Shown here: positions 8,496 to 16,800 of the stretch, piece after piece
How the letters are laid out: each line of letters opens with the position of its first letter
Position numbering within the stretch: the stretch's first letter is position 1
NCBI GenBank assembly: GCA_021781865.1
Contig: JAJXVZ010000002.1
Coordinates: 1-33,522 of the forward strand
DNA length: 33,522 nucleotides
Direction: 5' to 3'
DNA from: a bacterium
GTDB lineage: Bacteria > Patescibacteriota > Minisyncoccia > Phycocordibacterales > Phycocordibacteraceae
Made by a program: the position numbers and the translations under genes
The notes under the pieces: model-generated
The model's input: only the letters and a program-made list of their open reading frames with translations
Databases searched by the model: none
What the model was told of the DNA's origin: nothing

Positions 8496-8512
8496 TAAAA
8501 GTGTGCACCTGT

Positions 8513-8538
8513 GCCGGTGGCGAACCACCGGCTTTTTC
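8513..8538 (+). terminator. Rho-independent terminator
   Basis: An eight-base-pair GC-rich stem GCCGGTGG/CCACCGGC with a CGAA loop is followed by TTTTT. It lies just after the 79-residue gene. Confidence 0.9.
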
Positions 8539-8593
8539 TTTCATATTTAACGTATTGCGGTATATCATAAAACTAATTCGTGAGTGTGGGCCA

Positions 8594-8779
8594 ATGTTAA
8601 ACGAGTCGGCAGTACAAAAGCTTATGCAATGTAAACAGTTGGACAAAGAGATTAGCGAAACACGGTACTTGGCTGCAGAAATAAACCCTGTGAAACGCAT
8701 TAAGGAATTCAAAACAGTTAAGAATCTCGGGCTAATGATGTGCGGCCCAACAGGATTGAATTTCGCTAATCAATTCTAA
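8594..8779 (+). CDS. Possible small protein, uncertain
   Basis: A 61-residue frame starting MLNESAVQKLMQ with a charged helical composition (KQLDKEISETRYLAAE). It follows the terminator of the preceding gene. There is a TATATC-like box at about 8561 but no Shine-Dalgarno, and no family is recognised. It may be a chance frame in the 360-bp gap between that terminator and tRNA-Glu. A small TTACTTC/GAAGTAA hairpin follows its stop but has no T-tract. Nothing else was seen in the gap. Confidence 0.25.
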   Translation: MLNESAVQKLMQCKQLDKEISETRYLAAEINPVKRIKEFKTVKNLGLMMCGPTGLNFANQF

Positions 8780-8856
8780 TTACTTCTTTCGAAGTAAATG
8801 TCCATCCCCGAAACAAATGCTCTTACCATTATGGCAGACTACGAGCTGGAACTCTG

Positions 8857-8928
8857 TGACCCTACGGGGAGTCGAACCCCGATTTACGCCGTGAGAGGGC
8901 GCTGTCCTAGCCATTAGACGATAGGGCC
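8857..8928 (-). tRNA. tRNA-Glu (anticodon CUC)
   Basis: 72 nt with a full cloverleaf on the minus strand: acceptor GGCCCTA/TAGGGTC, D arm GTCT...GGAC, anticodon stem GCGCC/GGCGT with loop CTCTCAC giving anticodon CUC, T arm CGGGG-TTCGACT-CCCCG, and discriminator A. CCA is not encoded. It lies 36 nt downstream of murF on the same strand, so it may be read from the murF transcript or from its own AT-rich upstream region. Confidence 0.97.
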
Positions 8929-8964
8929 GATGTATTGTTTTATATCAGAATTGCTGCGTGTACG

Positions 8965-10239
8965 CTACGGTTTTTGTTTCCATGTCTCTTCCTGGCGTAC
9001 GAGCCGTACTGCATCGGAAGGGTCGCCAAGCAATGCTTCAACGATTCGTTCTGTGCGAATCGCTTGAGATCCTTTTATCAATACGACATCACCGATACGA
9101 ACGATATCGACAAGAGCTGCTGCGGCCTCCTGGGAATTACTAAACCATAGTGCTTTATCGTTTTTTAACGTTGCAACGAATGCACGGGCACGAATACCAA
9201 CCGCTACAACCATATCAGCTGAACTGTCTGCAAGCGTACCTATGCGTTCATGCTCCATGACAGAATAACGTCCAAGTTCCAGCATATCGCCAAGAATGGC
9301 AATGCGCCGCTTCGCACGAGGAAATATTTTCAAGGTCGCGAGCGCTTCTTCAACCGCCGCAGGCGAAGAATTGTAGGAGTCATCGATTATAACGGAACCA
9401 TTCTTCCCGGGGAAGATCCGTCCGCGACCAGGTGGTGGTTCGTAATTTTCAAGTGCGGTGAGCGCATCAGAAAGTGGTATTTCGAGTGCATAAGCAGTAG
9501 CAAGAGCTGCAGCTATAGGAAATACTTGTGTCCTGCCAACCGAGCCACGAATAATAAGATCTCGAGTTTCTCCTGAAATACTGACTTTCGCGATCATACC
9601 CATCACCCTTTCTCCTGACTCATAAAAATCAATGTCACTAATATGGACAACGGCATTATTCGAAGTTCCGTATAAAATACTGCGCGCTGGTGTACGCACC
9701 GCACTGTCGAGTGCGTATTGGTCGTCGGATGGAATGATAAGAGGAGCATCCGCGGCAAGCGCATACGCTGGAGAAAATTCTTCTTCTCGTACCGCTTCGG
9801 GTGACGCATATGCCTCGACGTGCACAGGTATTTCAGGCAACCGTGTTATCACAACAACATCTGGCGTTGCAATGCGCAACATTCTAGCGAGGTCACCAGG
9901 TCGGTCCGCTCCTACTTCAAGCACAAGCATATTCGGATAATGATTTGGTAGAAGAAGAAGTCCGAGAGCACTTTTCATAACCGAATACCACGCGAGTGGA
10001 TTACCCCAGGGACTTTTTACGCCAAAAATAGTGAATGGGACGCCGAATTCGCTATTAAAACTCTTTTCACTTTTGCGTACAAGGAATCGTGTGGAGAGTG
10101 CCATGGCAACGGCATCTTTCGTTGATGTCTTCCCAACGGACCCGCTTACCATCACAATGCGCGGTCGATAGCGGTGCACAACGGCACGAGCAAGAAATGC
10201 GAGTTTGAAGACGACAATGGATTTAAAAATTTTCCTCAT
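8965..10239 (-). CDS. murF: MurF-like peptidoglycan ligase lacking most of the N-terminal UDP-binding domain
   Basis: Mur ligase expected to add D-Ala-D-Ala to the UDP-MurNAc-tripeptide, or a related peptide ligation, in the cytoplasm. The ATP-binding P-loop GSVGKTST is at residues 33-40, followed by the central ATPase domain and a C-terminal ligase domain with PPPGRGRIF and DDSYNSSPAAVEEAL. In typical MurF about 80-100 residues precede the P-loop; here only about 30, mostly hydrophobic and basic, remain. Total length is 424. The ATG overlaps the ftsI stop (ATGA), so the genes are coupled. The assignment is good at family level; the exact substrate is less certain. Confidence 0.85.
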   Translation of the reverse strand: MRKIFKSIVVFKLAFLARAVVHRYRPRIVMVSGSVGKTSTKDAVAMALSTRFLVRKSEKSFNSEFGVPFTIFGVKSPWGNPLAWYSVMKSALGLLLLPNHYPNMLVLEVGADRPGDLARMLRIATPDVVVITRLPEIPVHVEAYASPEAVREEEFSPAYALAADAPLIIPSDDQYALDSAVRTPARSILYGTSNNAVVHISDIDFYESGERVMGMIAKVSISGETRDLIIRGSVGRTQVFPIAAALATAYALEIPLSDALTALENYEPPPGRGRIFPGKNGSVIIDDSYNSSPAAVEEALATLKIFPRAKRRIAILGDMLELGRYSVMEHERIGTLADSSADMVVAVGIRARAFVATLKNDKALWFSNSQEAAAALVDIVRIGDVVLIKGSQAIRTERIVEALLGDPSDAVRLVRQEETWKQKP

Positions 10240-11981
10240 GGAATCGTTGTGGTTGCGACATTGCGATCGGGAGGCACAGCATAATAATTAATGAGAAAAT
10301 GTACTAGGTCAAGCAATGAAGTCGAGAGAGATTGTTCCGCATATATAACATTTTTCGGATCCTCCGTATAGAGAAGGATGATAAATTTTGGATTAAATGA
10401 TGGGAAAAAGGCGACCTCGGAGTTAAAAAACTTATTTTTGTAATAAGTGCCCGTGGGAGTTGGTAATTGCGCTGTACCAGTTTTCGCAGCTACTGACATA
10501 GTGGGAATTTTTGCGGAAATGCCATTTACCTTAAGCGCATTATCCCACAAAGCATCCATCATAACGGTCGTCTCGCGCGCCGCTGCCACTGAAAAAATTC
10601 GAGTGCCACTTCCCCAGTTGATAGGTTGCGAAACTCCTGAATTGAGAATGATACTTGAAACCAGATGAGGTCGTACGAGTATGCCGCCATTCGCTACGGC
10701 AGCAAGTGCACGAACCATTTGTATAGGCGTTACCGCAATCCCTTCACCGAAAGAAGCCGTATCATAATATATCTGTTGCGGCTTTGATAAGTTTGAGAGG
10801 AGCGCATCAGTCTCGTGTGGCAAATCTATGCCTGTTTTTTGTCCAAAAATATTTGTGAAATATTGCCGAAACCGCGACTGACCAAGTTGTTCGGCAACCC
10901 AGGATGCTCCGACGTTTAACGAGTCTTGAATGATGGTCAACATTGGAATAACGCCATATGCTTTAAGGTTCCAATTACATATGCGATCACCGTCAACCCG
11001 GATACAGCCAGTGTCATTGTACGTCGTCTGTGGTGTCACCGCTCCAGCAGTAAGTGCTGATGCCATTGTGATTGGTTTCATTATTGAACCATACTCGAAC
11101 ACGTTCTCAACTAACGGATTTACCAATAATGACGGGTCGAGATTTTGAAGGTCATTAGGATCAAAGGTTGGATATGATGCAATCGCATAGATCGCACCAG
11201 TTTTGGGATCCATGATGACGCCACCCGAGCTTTCACTTGAATATCGCTGATTTACCTTAGTAATATCGTCCTGCAATCGTGTTTGGACTTCGGGTTCGAT
11301 TGTCGTTACAATATCACCTTCGTTCGCATTTTGTGTACTAGAAAGTAAATTATTAGCGTTCGAGAAAAGTTCTGCGAAGAAATTTTTGTGAAGCGCGTCG
11401 CCTGAGCGTGAAAGGACGCTGTTGTACGCCGCTTCAAGACCAGTTTGGCCAGTGGGTGTGCCACCGGATCCATCGGAGACGATGCCTATGGATTGCGCCG
11501 CAAGCGATCCGCCCGGATAATAGCGCCAAGTCTCACGCAATACCTGTACGCCGGGAATGGCGAGAGCGGCAAGTGCACTCCCGTTTGCATTCGAAAGATG
11601 ATATGCGACCTCTATGTACACTTTAGTTTTATCCATGGCGTCGGCAAGAAACGCTGTGTGAGTAACCATTGTCGAAGACGCTATAGAATTTATAGCCACA
11701 TAAGCTGCTTCTGCATTAATAATTTCTTGCGGATCTATCGCGACAAGAAATCCGGTAGCGAGCGTTGCTGCGGAAATTAGTGTGCCATCCTTACGGGTAA
11801 AATAAATGGAACCGCGATCAAAGAGTCCGCTTCCACCCGATGCAAACTGCTGATTTGCCTTCTGCACATATTCCTGTCCATGCACAATCTGAAGAAAATA
11901 CAGACGTGCAAAAATACCTAAAGCAATCAGAATAATGATTGCGAGAACAATACGAATACGTTTACGAAACTGCGCGCGCAT
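10236..11981 (-). CDS. ftsI: Division-type penicillin-binding protein (FtsI/PBP3-like transpeptidase)
   Basis: Class B PBP that crosslinks septal peptidoglycan. A cytoplasmic basic N-terminus and one membrane helix (about 9-30) are followed by the PBP dimerisation domain and the transpeptidase domain. Active-site motifs are complete: S299-I-M-K302, S354-L-N356 and K500-T-G502. Length 581. It is placed between the ftsL-like gene (8 nt upstream) and murF (4-nt overlap) in the division/wall cluster, which supports FtsI over other class B enzymes. No PASTA domain is seen. Confidence 0.93.
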   Translation of the reverse strand: MRAQFRKRIRIVLAIIILIALGIFARLYFLQIVHGQEYVQKANQQFASGGSGLFDRGSIYFTRKDGTLISAATLATGFLVAIDPQEIINAEAAYVAINSIASSTMVTHTAFLADAMDKTKVYIEVAYHLSNANGSALAALAIPGVQVLRETWRYYPGGSLAAQSIGIVSDGSGGTPTGQTGLEAAYNSVLSRSGDALHKNFFAELFSNANNLLSSTQNANEGDIVTTIEPEVQTRLQDDITKVNQRYSSESSGGVIMDPKTGAIYAIASYPTFDPNDLQNLDPSLLVNPLVENVFEYGSIMKPITMASALTAGAVTPQTTYNDTGCIRVDGDRICNWNLKAYGVIPMLTIIQDSLNVGASWVAEQLGQSRFRQYFTNIFGQKTGIDLPHETDALLSNLSKPQQIYYDTASFGEGIAVTPIQMVRALAAVANGGILVRPHLVSSIILNSGVSQPINWGSGTRIFSVAAARETTVMMDALWDNALKVNGISAKIPTMSVAAKTGTAQLPTPTGTYYKNKFFNSEVAFFPSFNPKFIILLYTEDPKNVIYAEQSLSTSLLDLVHFLINYYAVPPDRNVATTTIP

Positions 11982-11989
11982 GGCTCTTT

Positions 11990-12283
11990 TTAGCGCAATG
12001 CGGTAATGGCCGTTGCTGGAACAAATATTTGGGCAGTTGGTGCCGTGTATCCTTCCGCACTGTAATCTGTATTCGTGATTTTTGCCACCGAAGCAAAATA
12101 TTGCGATTCTAGCGTTGCAACCGCCGCCTCGTCATTCTTAACTGACTGAGAAAATTCAACCGTAAGTGCTGCATAACTCATGACAACGGCCATGAGTCCT
12201 ATATAAGTAACAGAAAGAACACCAACCATGACGTAACAAAGCTGAAGGAGAGAGAACGAAAAATGTTGGCGAAGATTAGACAT
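11990..12283 (-). CDS. FtsL-like short bitopic division protein
   Basis: 97 residues with one membrane helix (about 12-34) and then an alpha-helical, coiled-coil-prone segment (about 40-65). This is the FtsL layout, and it lies in the FtsL position between rsmH and ftsI. Sequence conservation in FtsL is always weak, so position and topology are the main evidence. The ATG at 12283 is chosen because it overlaps the rsmH stop by 8 nt; the open frame upstream is only a shadow of rsmH. Confidence 0.7.
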   Translation of the reverse strand: MSNLRQHFSFSLLQLCYVMVGVLSVTYIGLMAVVMSYAALTVEFSQSVKNDEAAVATLESQYFASVAKITNTDYSAEGYTAPTAQIFVPATAITALR

Positions 12284-13232
12284 AAGAGAGCATGTAAGAA
12301 GTTGGATTTGTTGACTCTGCATTTGGCACAGCGGCACTTCGTTCAAATACACGTAATTTCGCGCTACGCGCACGGCGATTCGCGTGAATTTCCGCACGCG
12401 AGGGTATAATCGGTTTTTTTGACACCAATAATCCCGCTCCGGTGTTTGCCGCATCACGTAGCATGGTTTTCACGATACGATCCTCGATGCTGTGGAAAGA
12501 AATAACGGCGAGGCGTCCACCAGGTGCAAGCATGCTGATCGCCGCAGCGAGGCCTTCCTGTAAACTTCCTATTTCATCGTTAACTACAATACGGAGTGCT
12601 TGAAACGTCTTCGTCGCGGGGTGAATTTTCCGTTTCTGATACCAATGTGGCGTACCTGCAATAACCGCAGCGACAAGCGCATTCGTTGTGAGAATTCGTT
12701 CGCGAGCACGCGCTGCAACAATCGAACGCGCAATACTGCGTGCGAAACGTTCTTCGCCATATTTGAAAAGTATGTCGGCAAGCACTGCCTCAGAAGAACT
12801 ATTCACAATATCAGCTGCCGTCTCTCCACCATCTCCATACATCATGAGGAGTGGCTCATCATTTTTAAAAGAAAATCCACGGAATGACGCAATTTGATAG
12901 CCACTCCATCCGAGATCAAAAAGTATTTTATCGACCGGGGCAATTCCGAGGCGCTCAAGAATACGCATAAGGTTACGGAAATTATCATTCACCAAATGAG
13001 CGATGGGACGCCCTGGTCGACGATCAAGAGCATATGCCATACGTCCTCGCTCAACCGCTGCGGAATCAGCATCGATGCCAACGATGACACCCCCCTCGCC
13101 GAGTGCGGCAAGAAGCGAAGCAAAGTGACCTGCTCCACCAATAGTTGCGTCAACAACTGTGTCGCTAGACCGCACCGCAAGCGCGGCGAGCACTTCGTTC
13201 ATAAGCACGCTATCGTGACGGACTTTTTCCAT
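12276..13232 (-). CDS. rsmH: 16S rRNA (cytosine-1402-N4)-methyltransferase RsmH
   Basis: SAM-dependent methyltransferase that modifies C1402 in the ribosomal P site. It opens with the family's HDSVLMNEVL block, followed by the SAM-binding motif DATIGGAGH (28-36) and GIDADSAA. The FDLGWSGYQI and GRLAVISFHSIEDRIVK blocks are diagnostic. Length 318 is standard. The start is 1 nt after the mraZ stop, and the 3' end overlaps the ftsL-like start. It is the second gene of the cluster. Confidence 0.97.
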   Translation of the reverse strand: MEKVRHDSVLMNEVLAALAVRSSDTVVDATIGGAGHFASLLAALGEGGVIVGIDADSAAVERGRMAYALDRRPGRPIAHLVNDNFRNLMRILERLGIAPVDKILFDLGWSGYQIASFRGFSFKNDEPLLMMYGDGGETAADIVNSSSEAVLADILFKYGEERFARSIARSIVAARARERILTTNALVAAVIAGTPHWYQKRKIHPATKTFQALRIVVNDEIGSLQEGLAAAISMLAPGGRLAVISFHSIEDRIVKTMLRDAANTGAGLLVSKKPIIPSRAEIHANRRARSAKLRVFERSAAVPNAESTNPTSYMLSYV

Positions 13233-13233
13233 A

Positions 13234-13662
13234 TCAATGGATATCGCCTACTTTCTCGGCGAATGCATCAGCATTCCGCTCAATTTCGGAAGTGTATTTT
13301 TTCCACGCACCTTCTTCCCAGATCTCGACTCGATCGGCGACGCCGGCAATTATCGCTTTTTCCTCGATCGATGCGAAAGATTTTAAATGCTCGGGAATCA
13401 GCACGCGGCCCGTCCCGTCAACCTCGACCTCGGACGAACCGGCTAAGAAGAGGCGTGCGAGACCACGCCGTGCCGCACTGCCATTCACCTCTACCGCGTA
13501 GGCCCGTGCTTGTTTCTCCCACTCCTTGCGAGAATACACGTAGAGACAATGATCAAGGCCGCGCGTTACCACAACGACGCGGCCTAGATCCTTTCGGAAT
13601 TTCGAAGGGACCGAAATCCTATTCTTTGAATCAAAAGTGTGTAGGTATTCTCCAAGAAACAT
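13234..13662 (-). CDS. mraZ: Transcriptional regulator MraZ
   Basis: 142-residue DNA-binding protein with two SpoVT/AbrB-type swapped-hairpin repeats. The first is FLGEYLHTFDSKNRISVPSKF near the N-terminus; the second, EVEVDGTGRVLIPEHLK, is near 78-95. MraZ normally heads the division and wall cluster and represses it through TGGGN repeats upstream. Such repeats are present here (13737-13751). The 5' leader is about 60-70 nt. Confidence 0.96.
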   Translation of the reverse strand: MFLGEYLHTFDSKNRISVPSKFRKDLGRVVVVTRGLDHCLYVYSRKEWEKQARAYAVEVNGSAARRGLARLFLAGSSEVEVDGTGRVLIPEHLKSFASIEEKAIIAGVADRVEIWEEGAWKKYTSEIERNADAFAEKVGDIH

Positions 13663-13690
13663 AGCGGACGGTTATGTAGTGCGGGAATAG

Positions 13691-13751
13691 GCCACCATTC
13701 CAATTTCCCACTCTATATAACCATTATTGGATTATATACCACTTTCTCCCA
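13691..13751 (-). promoter_or_regulatory. mraZ promoter region with MraZ-type boxes
   Basis: On the minus strand TGGGA-GAAAG-TGGTA (13751-13737) gives two boxes spaced 5 nt apart, the arrangement known for MraZ operators. It abuts a perfect TATAAT (13736-13731). A second TGGGA with a downstream TGGTG lies at 13710-13693. No convincing -35 is visible. Confidence 0.5.
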
Positions 13752-13796
13752 CATTATTATATGAAGTTATCCACACTGTAGTTCCCAGGGCATCTC

Positions 13797-14117
13797 CTAT
13801 ACCCTATTGATCCAGGTCCTGCAAATATCGGGGAAAAATTGGCTTGAGAACTTACTTCCATTGTTGGTCTGTATCTGCTTACTGACGAAGGACAGAGAGC
13901 TTCCTGCACCTGTGAAATGGAGTCTTATGGCGCTTTTGACCGAGTTGTGGTTCATAGATGCGCAGCATGACAAGGGCTTGTTGCATGTTCTGCGGATACT
14001 GTTTACCAAGCGATTTAATCTGTTACATCCTTGGAGAACCAGCGGTATATCTTGTGCTGCTAAAACGGTTCCTTTCCCAAGGAGAGGTATCGGTGGTACC
14101 GGAGATTCCCGAGACAT
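13797..14117 (-). pseudogene. Probable relic of a DDE-type (rve) transposase
   Basis: A minus-strand frame of 106 codons ends with KQIQTNNGSKFSSQFF and then DICRTWINRV. This resembles the second-aspartate region of IS481/IS3-like integrase-core transposases (usually IQTDNGSEF followed by a short helix and GI.H). The catalytic Asp is Asn here, the catalytic-Glu part that should follow is absent, and the N-terminal part is unrecognisable. A decayed fragment therefore fits better than a working gene. An overlapping plus-strand frame of 115 codons shows no family. Together with flanks this is the only content of the 476-bp gap between greA and the mraZ promoter. Confidence 0.4.
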
Positions 14118-14238
14118 GCACGCGACCAGAGAGTGTCTTTATTATCGCGTATAAGAAATGTTTTTCCATTTCGATGGTGATGGATATTTCGTATCTCGAC
14201 GGCTATGCGATCCACCCACCACGTGGGGTTTTATTATG

Positions 14239-14712
14239 TTACGATACCTTCTCGATTGTATACGTTTGTTTACCAGATGGCGTCTCAAAAGTAAAAATAT
14301 CACCCTTCTTCTTCCCCATAAGTGCTGCGCCGAGTGGTGAGACGTGCGAGAGCTTCTTCACGCGCATGTCGGCTTCTTCACTACCGACGATGGTATATTC
14401 GTGTGCGGTAGGATCCCCTTCCTTCTTGATTGATACTTTCGAATTGAAACTAATTTCACTCTTCTTTTTCCCGTCAGTGAAAATTTTTGTATATTTCACG
14501 AGTTCTTCGAGCTTCTTGACACGTTCTTCTGTTGCGGCCTGCAAATCACGCGCTTCCTGATATTCAGCGTTCTCTGAAAGATCACCGAGCGAGCGAGCAT
14601 ATTCGAGGTTCTTTGCAATCTCAGTACGACGCACTGTTTTTAAGTGCTCTAATTCTTTGACCATTTCGTCAAACTTCTCCTGCGAGACGAATGTTTCTTT
14701 TGCATTAATCAT
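14239..14712 (-). CDS. greA: Transcription elongation factor GreA
   Basis: 157 residues. The N-terminal antiparallel coiled coil (about 8-80) enters the RNA polymerase secondary channel and carries the acidic tip in LGDLSENAEYQEARD. The C-terminal FKBP-like domain (about 85-157) contains HVSPLGAALMGKKKGD. It rescues backtracked polymerase by stimulating transcript cleavage. It is transcribed alone, with a promoter at 14756-14785. Confidence 0.96.
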   Translation of the reverse strand: MINAKETFVSQEKFDEMVKELEHLKTVRRTEIAKNLEYARSLGDLSENAEYQEARDLQAATEERVKKLEELVKYTKIFTDGKKKSEISFNSKVSIKKEGDPTAHEYTIVGSEEADMRVKKLSHVSPLGAALMGKKKGDIFTFETPSGKQTYTIEKVS

Positions 14713-14755
14713 GTTTTAGAAGAGACTCGGCTAAGTGATGCGGTTGGTATGAATC

Positions 14756-14785
14756 ATTGTACGTGAATACTACCCTAGAATGCAA
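14756..14785 (-). promoter_or_regulatory. greA promoter
   Basis: On the minus strand a -35 TTGCAT (14785-14780) and a -10 TACAAT (14761-14756) have an 18-bp spacer. The predicted leader is about 40 nt, so greA is not leaderless. No clear Shine-Dalgarno is seen. Confidence 0.45.
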
Positions 14786-14866
14786 TAGCATGCCCTGCCG
14801 ATCTAGATGAAATGCAAGAGGAGTAGTGGAGTATGCCCTACTGATAGACGTCAGCGCTAATTAGCA

Positions 14867-16549
14867 TTATGGTGTACTGGTTGCCGTGCCACCAACGTAA
14901 GGAGAATTCTCCGCATGCAATGCATCAAAAAGTTGTTGCATGACGTTTACGGATTCTTCACCCGCGCCCGAAGGTCCGCGTTCAAGCACAACCGCGAAAG
15001 CATATTGCGGATTATCAAAAGGGAAAAATCCTTCGGCCCAGGAATTATCATATTGATTATTTGCACCGACTTGCGCGGTACCAGTCTTCGCTGCTACTGC
15101 TAGGTAAGATAGATTAATCGCGTGAGCGAGAGCACTCGTTACACCGTCACGCATTCCCGCACGCACGACGGAAAGTAAGCTGGCGTTGACAGGTACTGTC
15201 GTGTATACGGGCGCTTCTCCTGCAAGTAGGGTTGGTGTAAAGAGTTTGCCACCATTCGCTAGCGCGGCAGTTGCACGCGCCATTTGTATCGGTGTTACCT
15301 GTACCGCGTACTGTCCGATGGAAGTATCGTATGTATTACCAAGATACCAGGGTTCGTGAAAAACCTCTTGCTTCCATGCAGGGGTCGGAATAATTCCGCT
15401 CGCCTCGTTCGGCAAATCGATGCCAGTCGAACTCCCAAAACCGAACTGGTGATACCAGTAATCGAGTCGATCGATACCAAGACCCTTCTGGCTACCGAAA
15501 CCACCGCCCACTGTGTAAAAAAATATGTCCGATGACCATGCGATTGCCTTTTCCACATTGACCGGACCGAGCGCCCTCCAACCCTTAAAGATAAAGGACT
15601 TGTTCGGATTATATGGATCTGGGATTGAAAGGAAACCTTTATCATCAATAATTGTATTTGGCGTAATGATTCCATCCGTGAGTGCGCCAGAAGCAATAAA
15701 CGGTTTTACAATGGAGCCGGGTGTATAACCCTGTATTGCATGATCAAGGAACGAATCGCCTGGACTGCTGTTATAAAGCGCAATAGTACTCGCTGGACCA
15801 CCACTTGCCATAACATTCGAGTCGTAGCTCGGATATGAGACGATTGCACGCACGGCCCCCGTGTGAACGTCCATTATGACGCCTCCTCCAGCGAGGAAAT
15901 GCTGATTGGTGGCAACATTTACAAGTGCCTGTGCGAAAAGTTGCTCGAGGTTTGCGTCAATCGTTAATTGAAGATTGCTTCCGTCCCTTGCTGGAACAAC
16001 AATGCCTTGAGAACGAACTTTGCCAAGCGCATCCACCTCAGTAAGCAACTCCCCGTTCTTCCCCGCAAGGAGCGAATTATACTCAGCCTCAAGTCCGGTA
16101 ACACCCGTTTCTTTCGTGTCATAATAGACGCCTTTTGCATCCTTCTTCGGATATGAAACATACCCGATAATCTGACTCAAGGAAGGAACCGAGTAACTCC
16201 TCACAACACTGCCATCTGGTTCCGCAACATTATTGGCAAGTACAACGCCATGCATGTCAGTAATAATTCCGCGCGATGCAAAAATTGTCGTAGCTACAAG
16301 ACTGTTGTGTGCACTCTCAGCCGCAAAAGCGGCGCCATTAATTATTTCGAGATTCCATGCACGGGCGACGAGAATAACAATGAGAATTGCGAGTACGAAC
16401 GAGAGTGAGAAGAACGTCCTTTGCGGAAGAGGTTTTTCAAGCCGTCCTTCAAAACGTGCGTGATCGAAAGCGGGCGCATTTGACGCATCGAGAAATATTT
16501 CATCCAGAGTTATTTCAATATTTTTTCGCCGTTTACGTCGCCACATCAT
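14867..16549 (-). CDS. mrdA: Elongation-type penicillin-binding protein 2 (transpeptidase)
   Basis: Class B PBP of the elongasome, crosslinking side-wall peptidoglycan with MreBCD and RodA. A long basic cytoplasmic segment (1-44) and a membrane helix (about 46-66) are followed by a PBP dimerisation domain (ASRGIITDMHG at 91-101). The transpeptidase motifs are S279-I-V-K282, S339-S-D341 and K488-T-G490. Length 560. It is the last gene of the mre operon and overlaps mreD by 4 nt (ATGA). No rodA follows; the next 150 bp downstream hold a GCTAATTAGC palindrome (14856-14865) and the greA promoter. Confidence 0.94.
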   Translation of the reverse strand: MMWRRKRRKNIEITLDEIFLDASNAPAFDHARFEGRLEKPLPQRTFFSLSFVLAILIVILVARAWNLEIINGAAFAAESAHNSLVATTIFASRGIITDMHGVVLANNVAEPDGSVVRSYSVPSLSQIIGYVSYPKKDAKGVYYDTKETGVTGLEAEYNSLLAGKNGELLTEVDALGKVRSQGIVVPARDGSNLQLTIDANLEQLFAQALVNVATNQHFLAGGGVIMDVHTGAVRAIVSYPSYDSNVMASGGPASTIALYNSSPGDSFLDHAIQGYTPGSIVKPFIASGALTDGIITPNTIIDDKGFLSIPDPYNPNKSFIFKGWRALGPVNVEKAIAWSSDIFFYTVGGGFGSQKGLGIDRLDYWYHQFGFGSSTGIDLPNEASGIIPTPAWKQEVFHEPWYLGNTYDTSIGQYAVQVTPIQMARATAALANGGKLFTPTLLAGEAPVYTTVPVNASLLSVVRAGMRDGVTSALAHAINLSYLAVAAKTGTAQVGANNQYDNSWAEGFFPFDNPQYAFAVVLERGPSGAGEESVNVMQQLFDALHAENSPYVGGTATSTP

Positions 16550-16800
16550 CTCTTGATGATACCCGTCCTAACTCGACTACGCACGGAAAACGCTATAAGG
16601 GTCACGATGGCGCCAGTTATCGCAAAAAATGGAGGAATTCCTGTAGACGGTGTGTAATAAAGCGTATCGAGGAATATGCCGCTCGCAAACGGTAAGAACG
16701 GCTCAATGGGTGAAGAAACAAGCGCGAGAAATGCCGTAAAGGGCCACGGGAAAAATATCGCAGAAATAAGAGCAGAACAAGTGAGTATTCCCCGAATCAT
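16546..16800 (-). CDS. mreD: MreD-like rod-shape membrane protein
   Basis: 84 residues and almost entirely hydrophobic, with two to three membrane helices. It is shorter than usual MreD (about 160). Identity rests on position between mreC and mrdA and on topology. The ATG at 16800 overlaps the mreC stop as ATGA; a longer open frame upstream is only antisense to the mreC end in another frame. Its stop likewise overlaps the mrdA ATG. Confidence 0.7.
   Translation of the reverse strand: MIRGILTCSALISAIFFPWPFTAFLALVSSPIEPFLPFASGIFLDTLYYTPSTGIPPFFAITGAIVTLIAFSVRSRVRTGIIKR

Noticed and set aside
13807..14154. Plus-strand open frame of 115 codons in the greA-mraZ gap
   Set aside because: No family resemblance and no start signal. 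It overlaps the minus-strand frame carrying transposase-like residues, which explains the region better.
13797..14160. Possible RNase P RNA, tmRNA or 6S RNA in the greA-mraZ gap
   Set aside because: Conserved signatures (for example GAGGAAAGTCC, tRNA-like ends) are not visible, and the length match alone is weak.
14213..14240. Hairpin around CCCAC-CAC-GTGGG as terminator of greA
   Set aside because: The T-rich stretch follows on the plus strand, opposite to greA, and the stem is only five pairs.
13958..14560. 200-codon plus-strand frame overlapping greA
   Set aside because: Antisense to most of greA, no recognisable domain.
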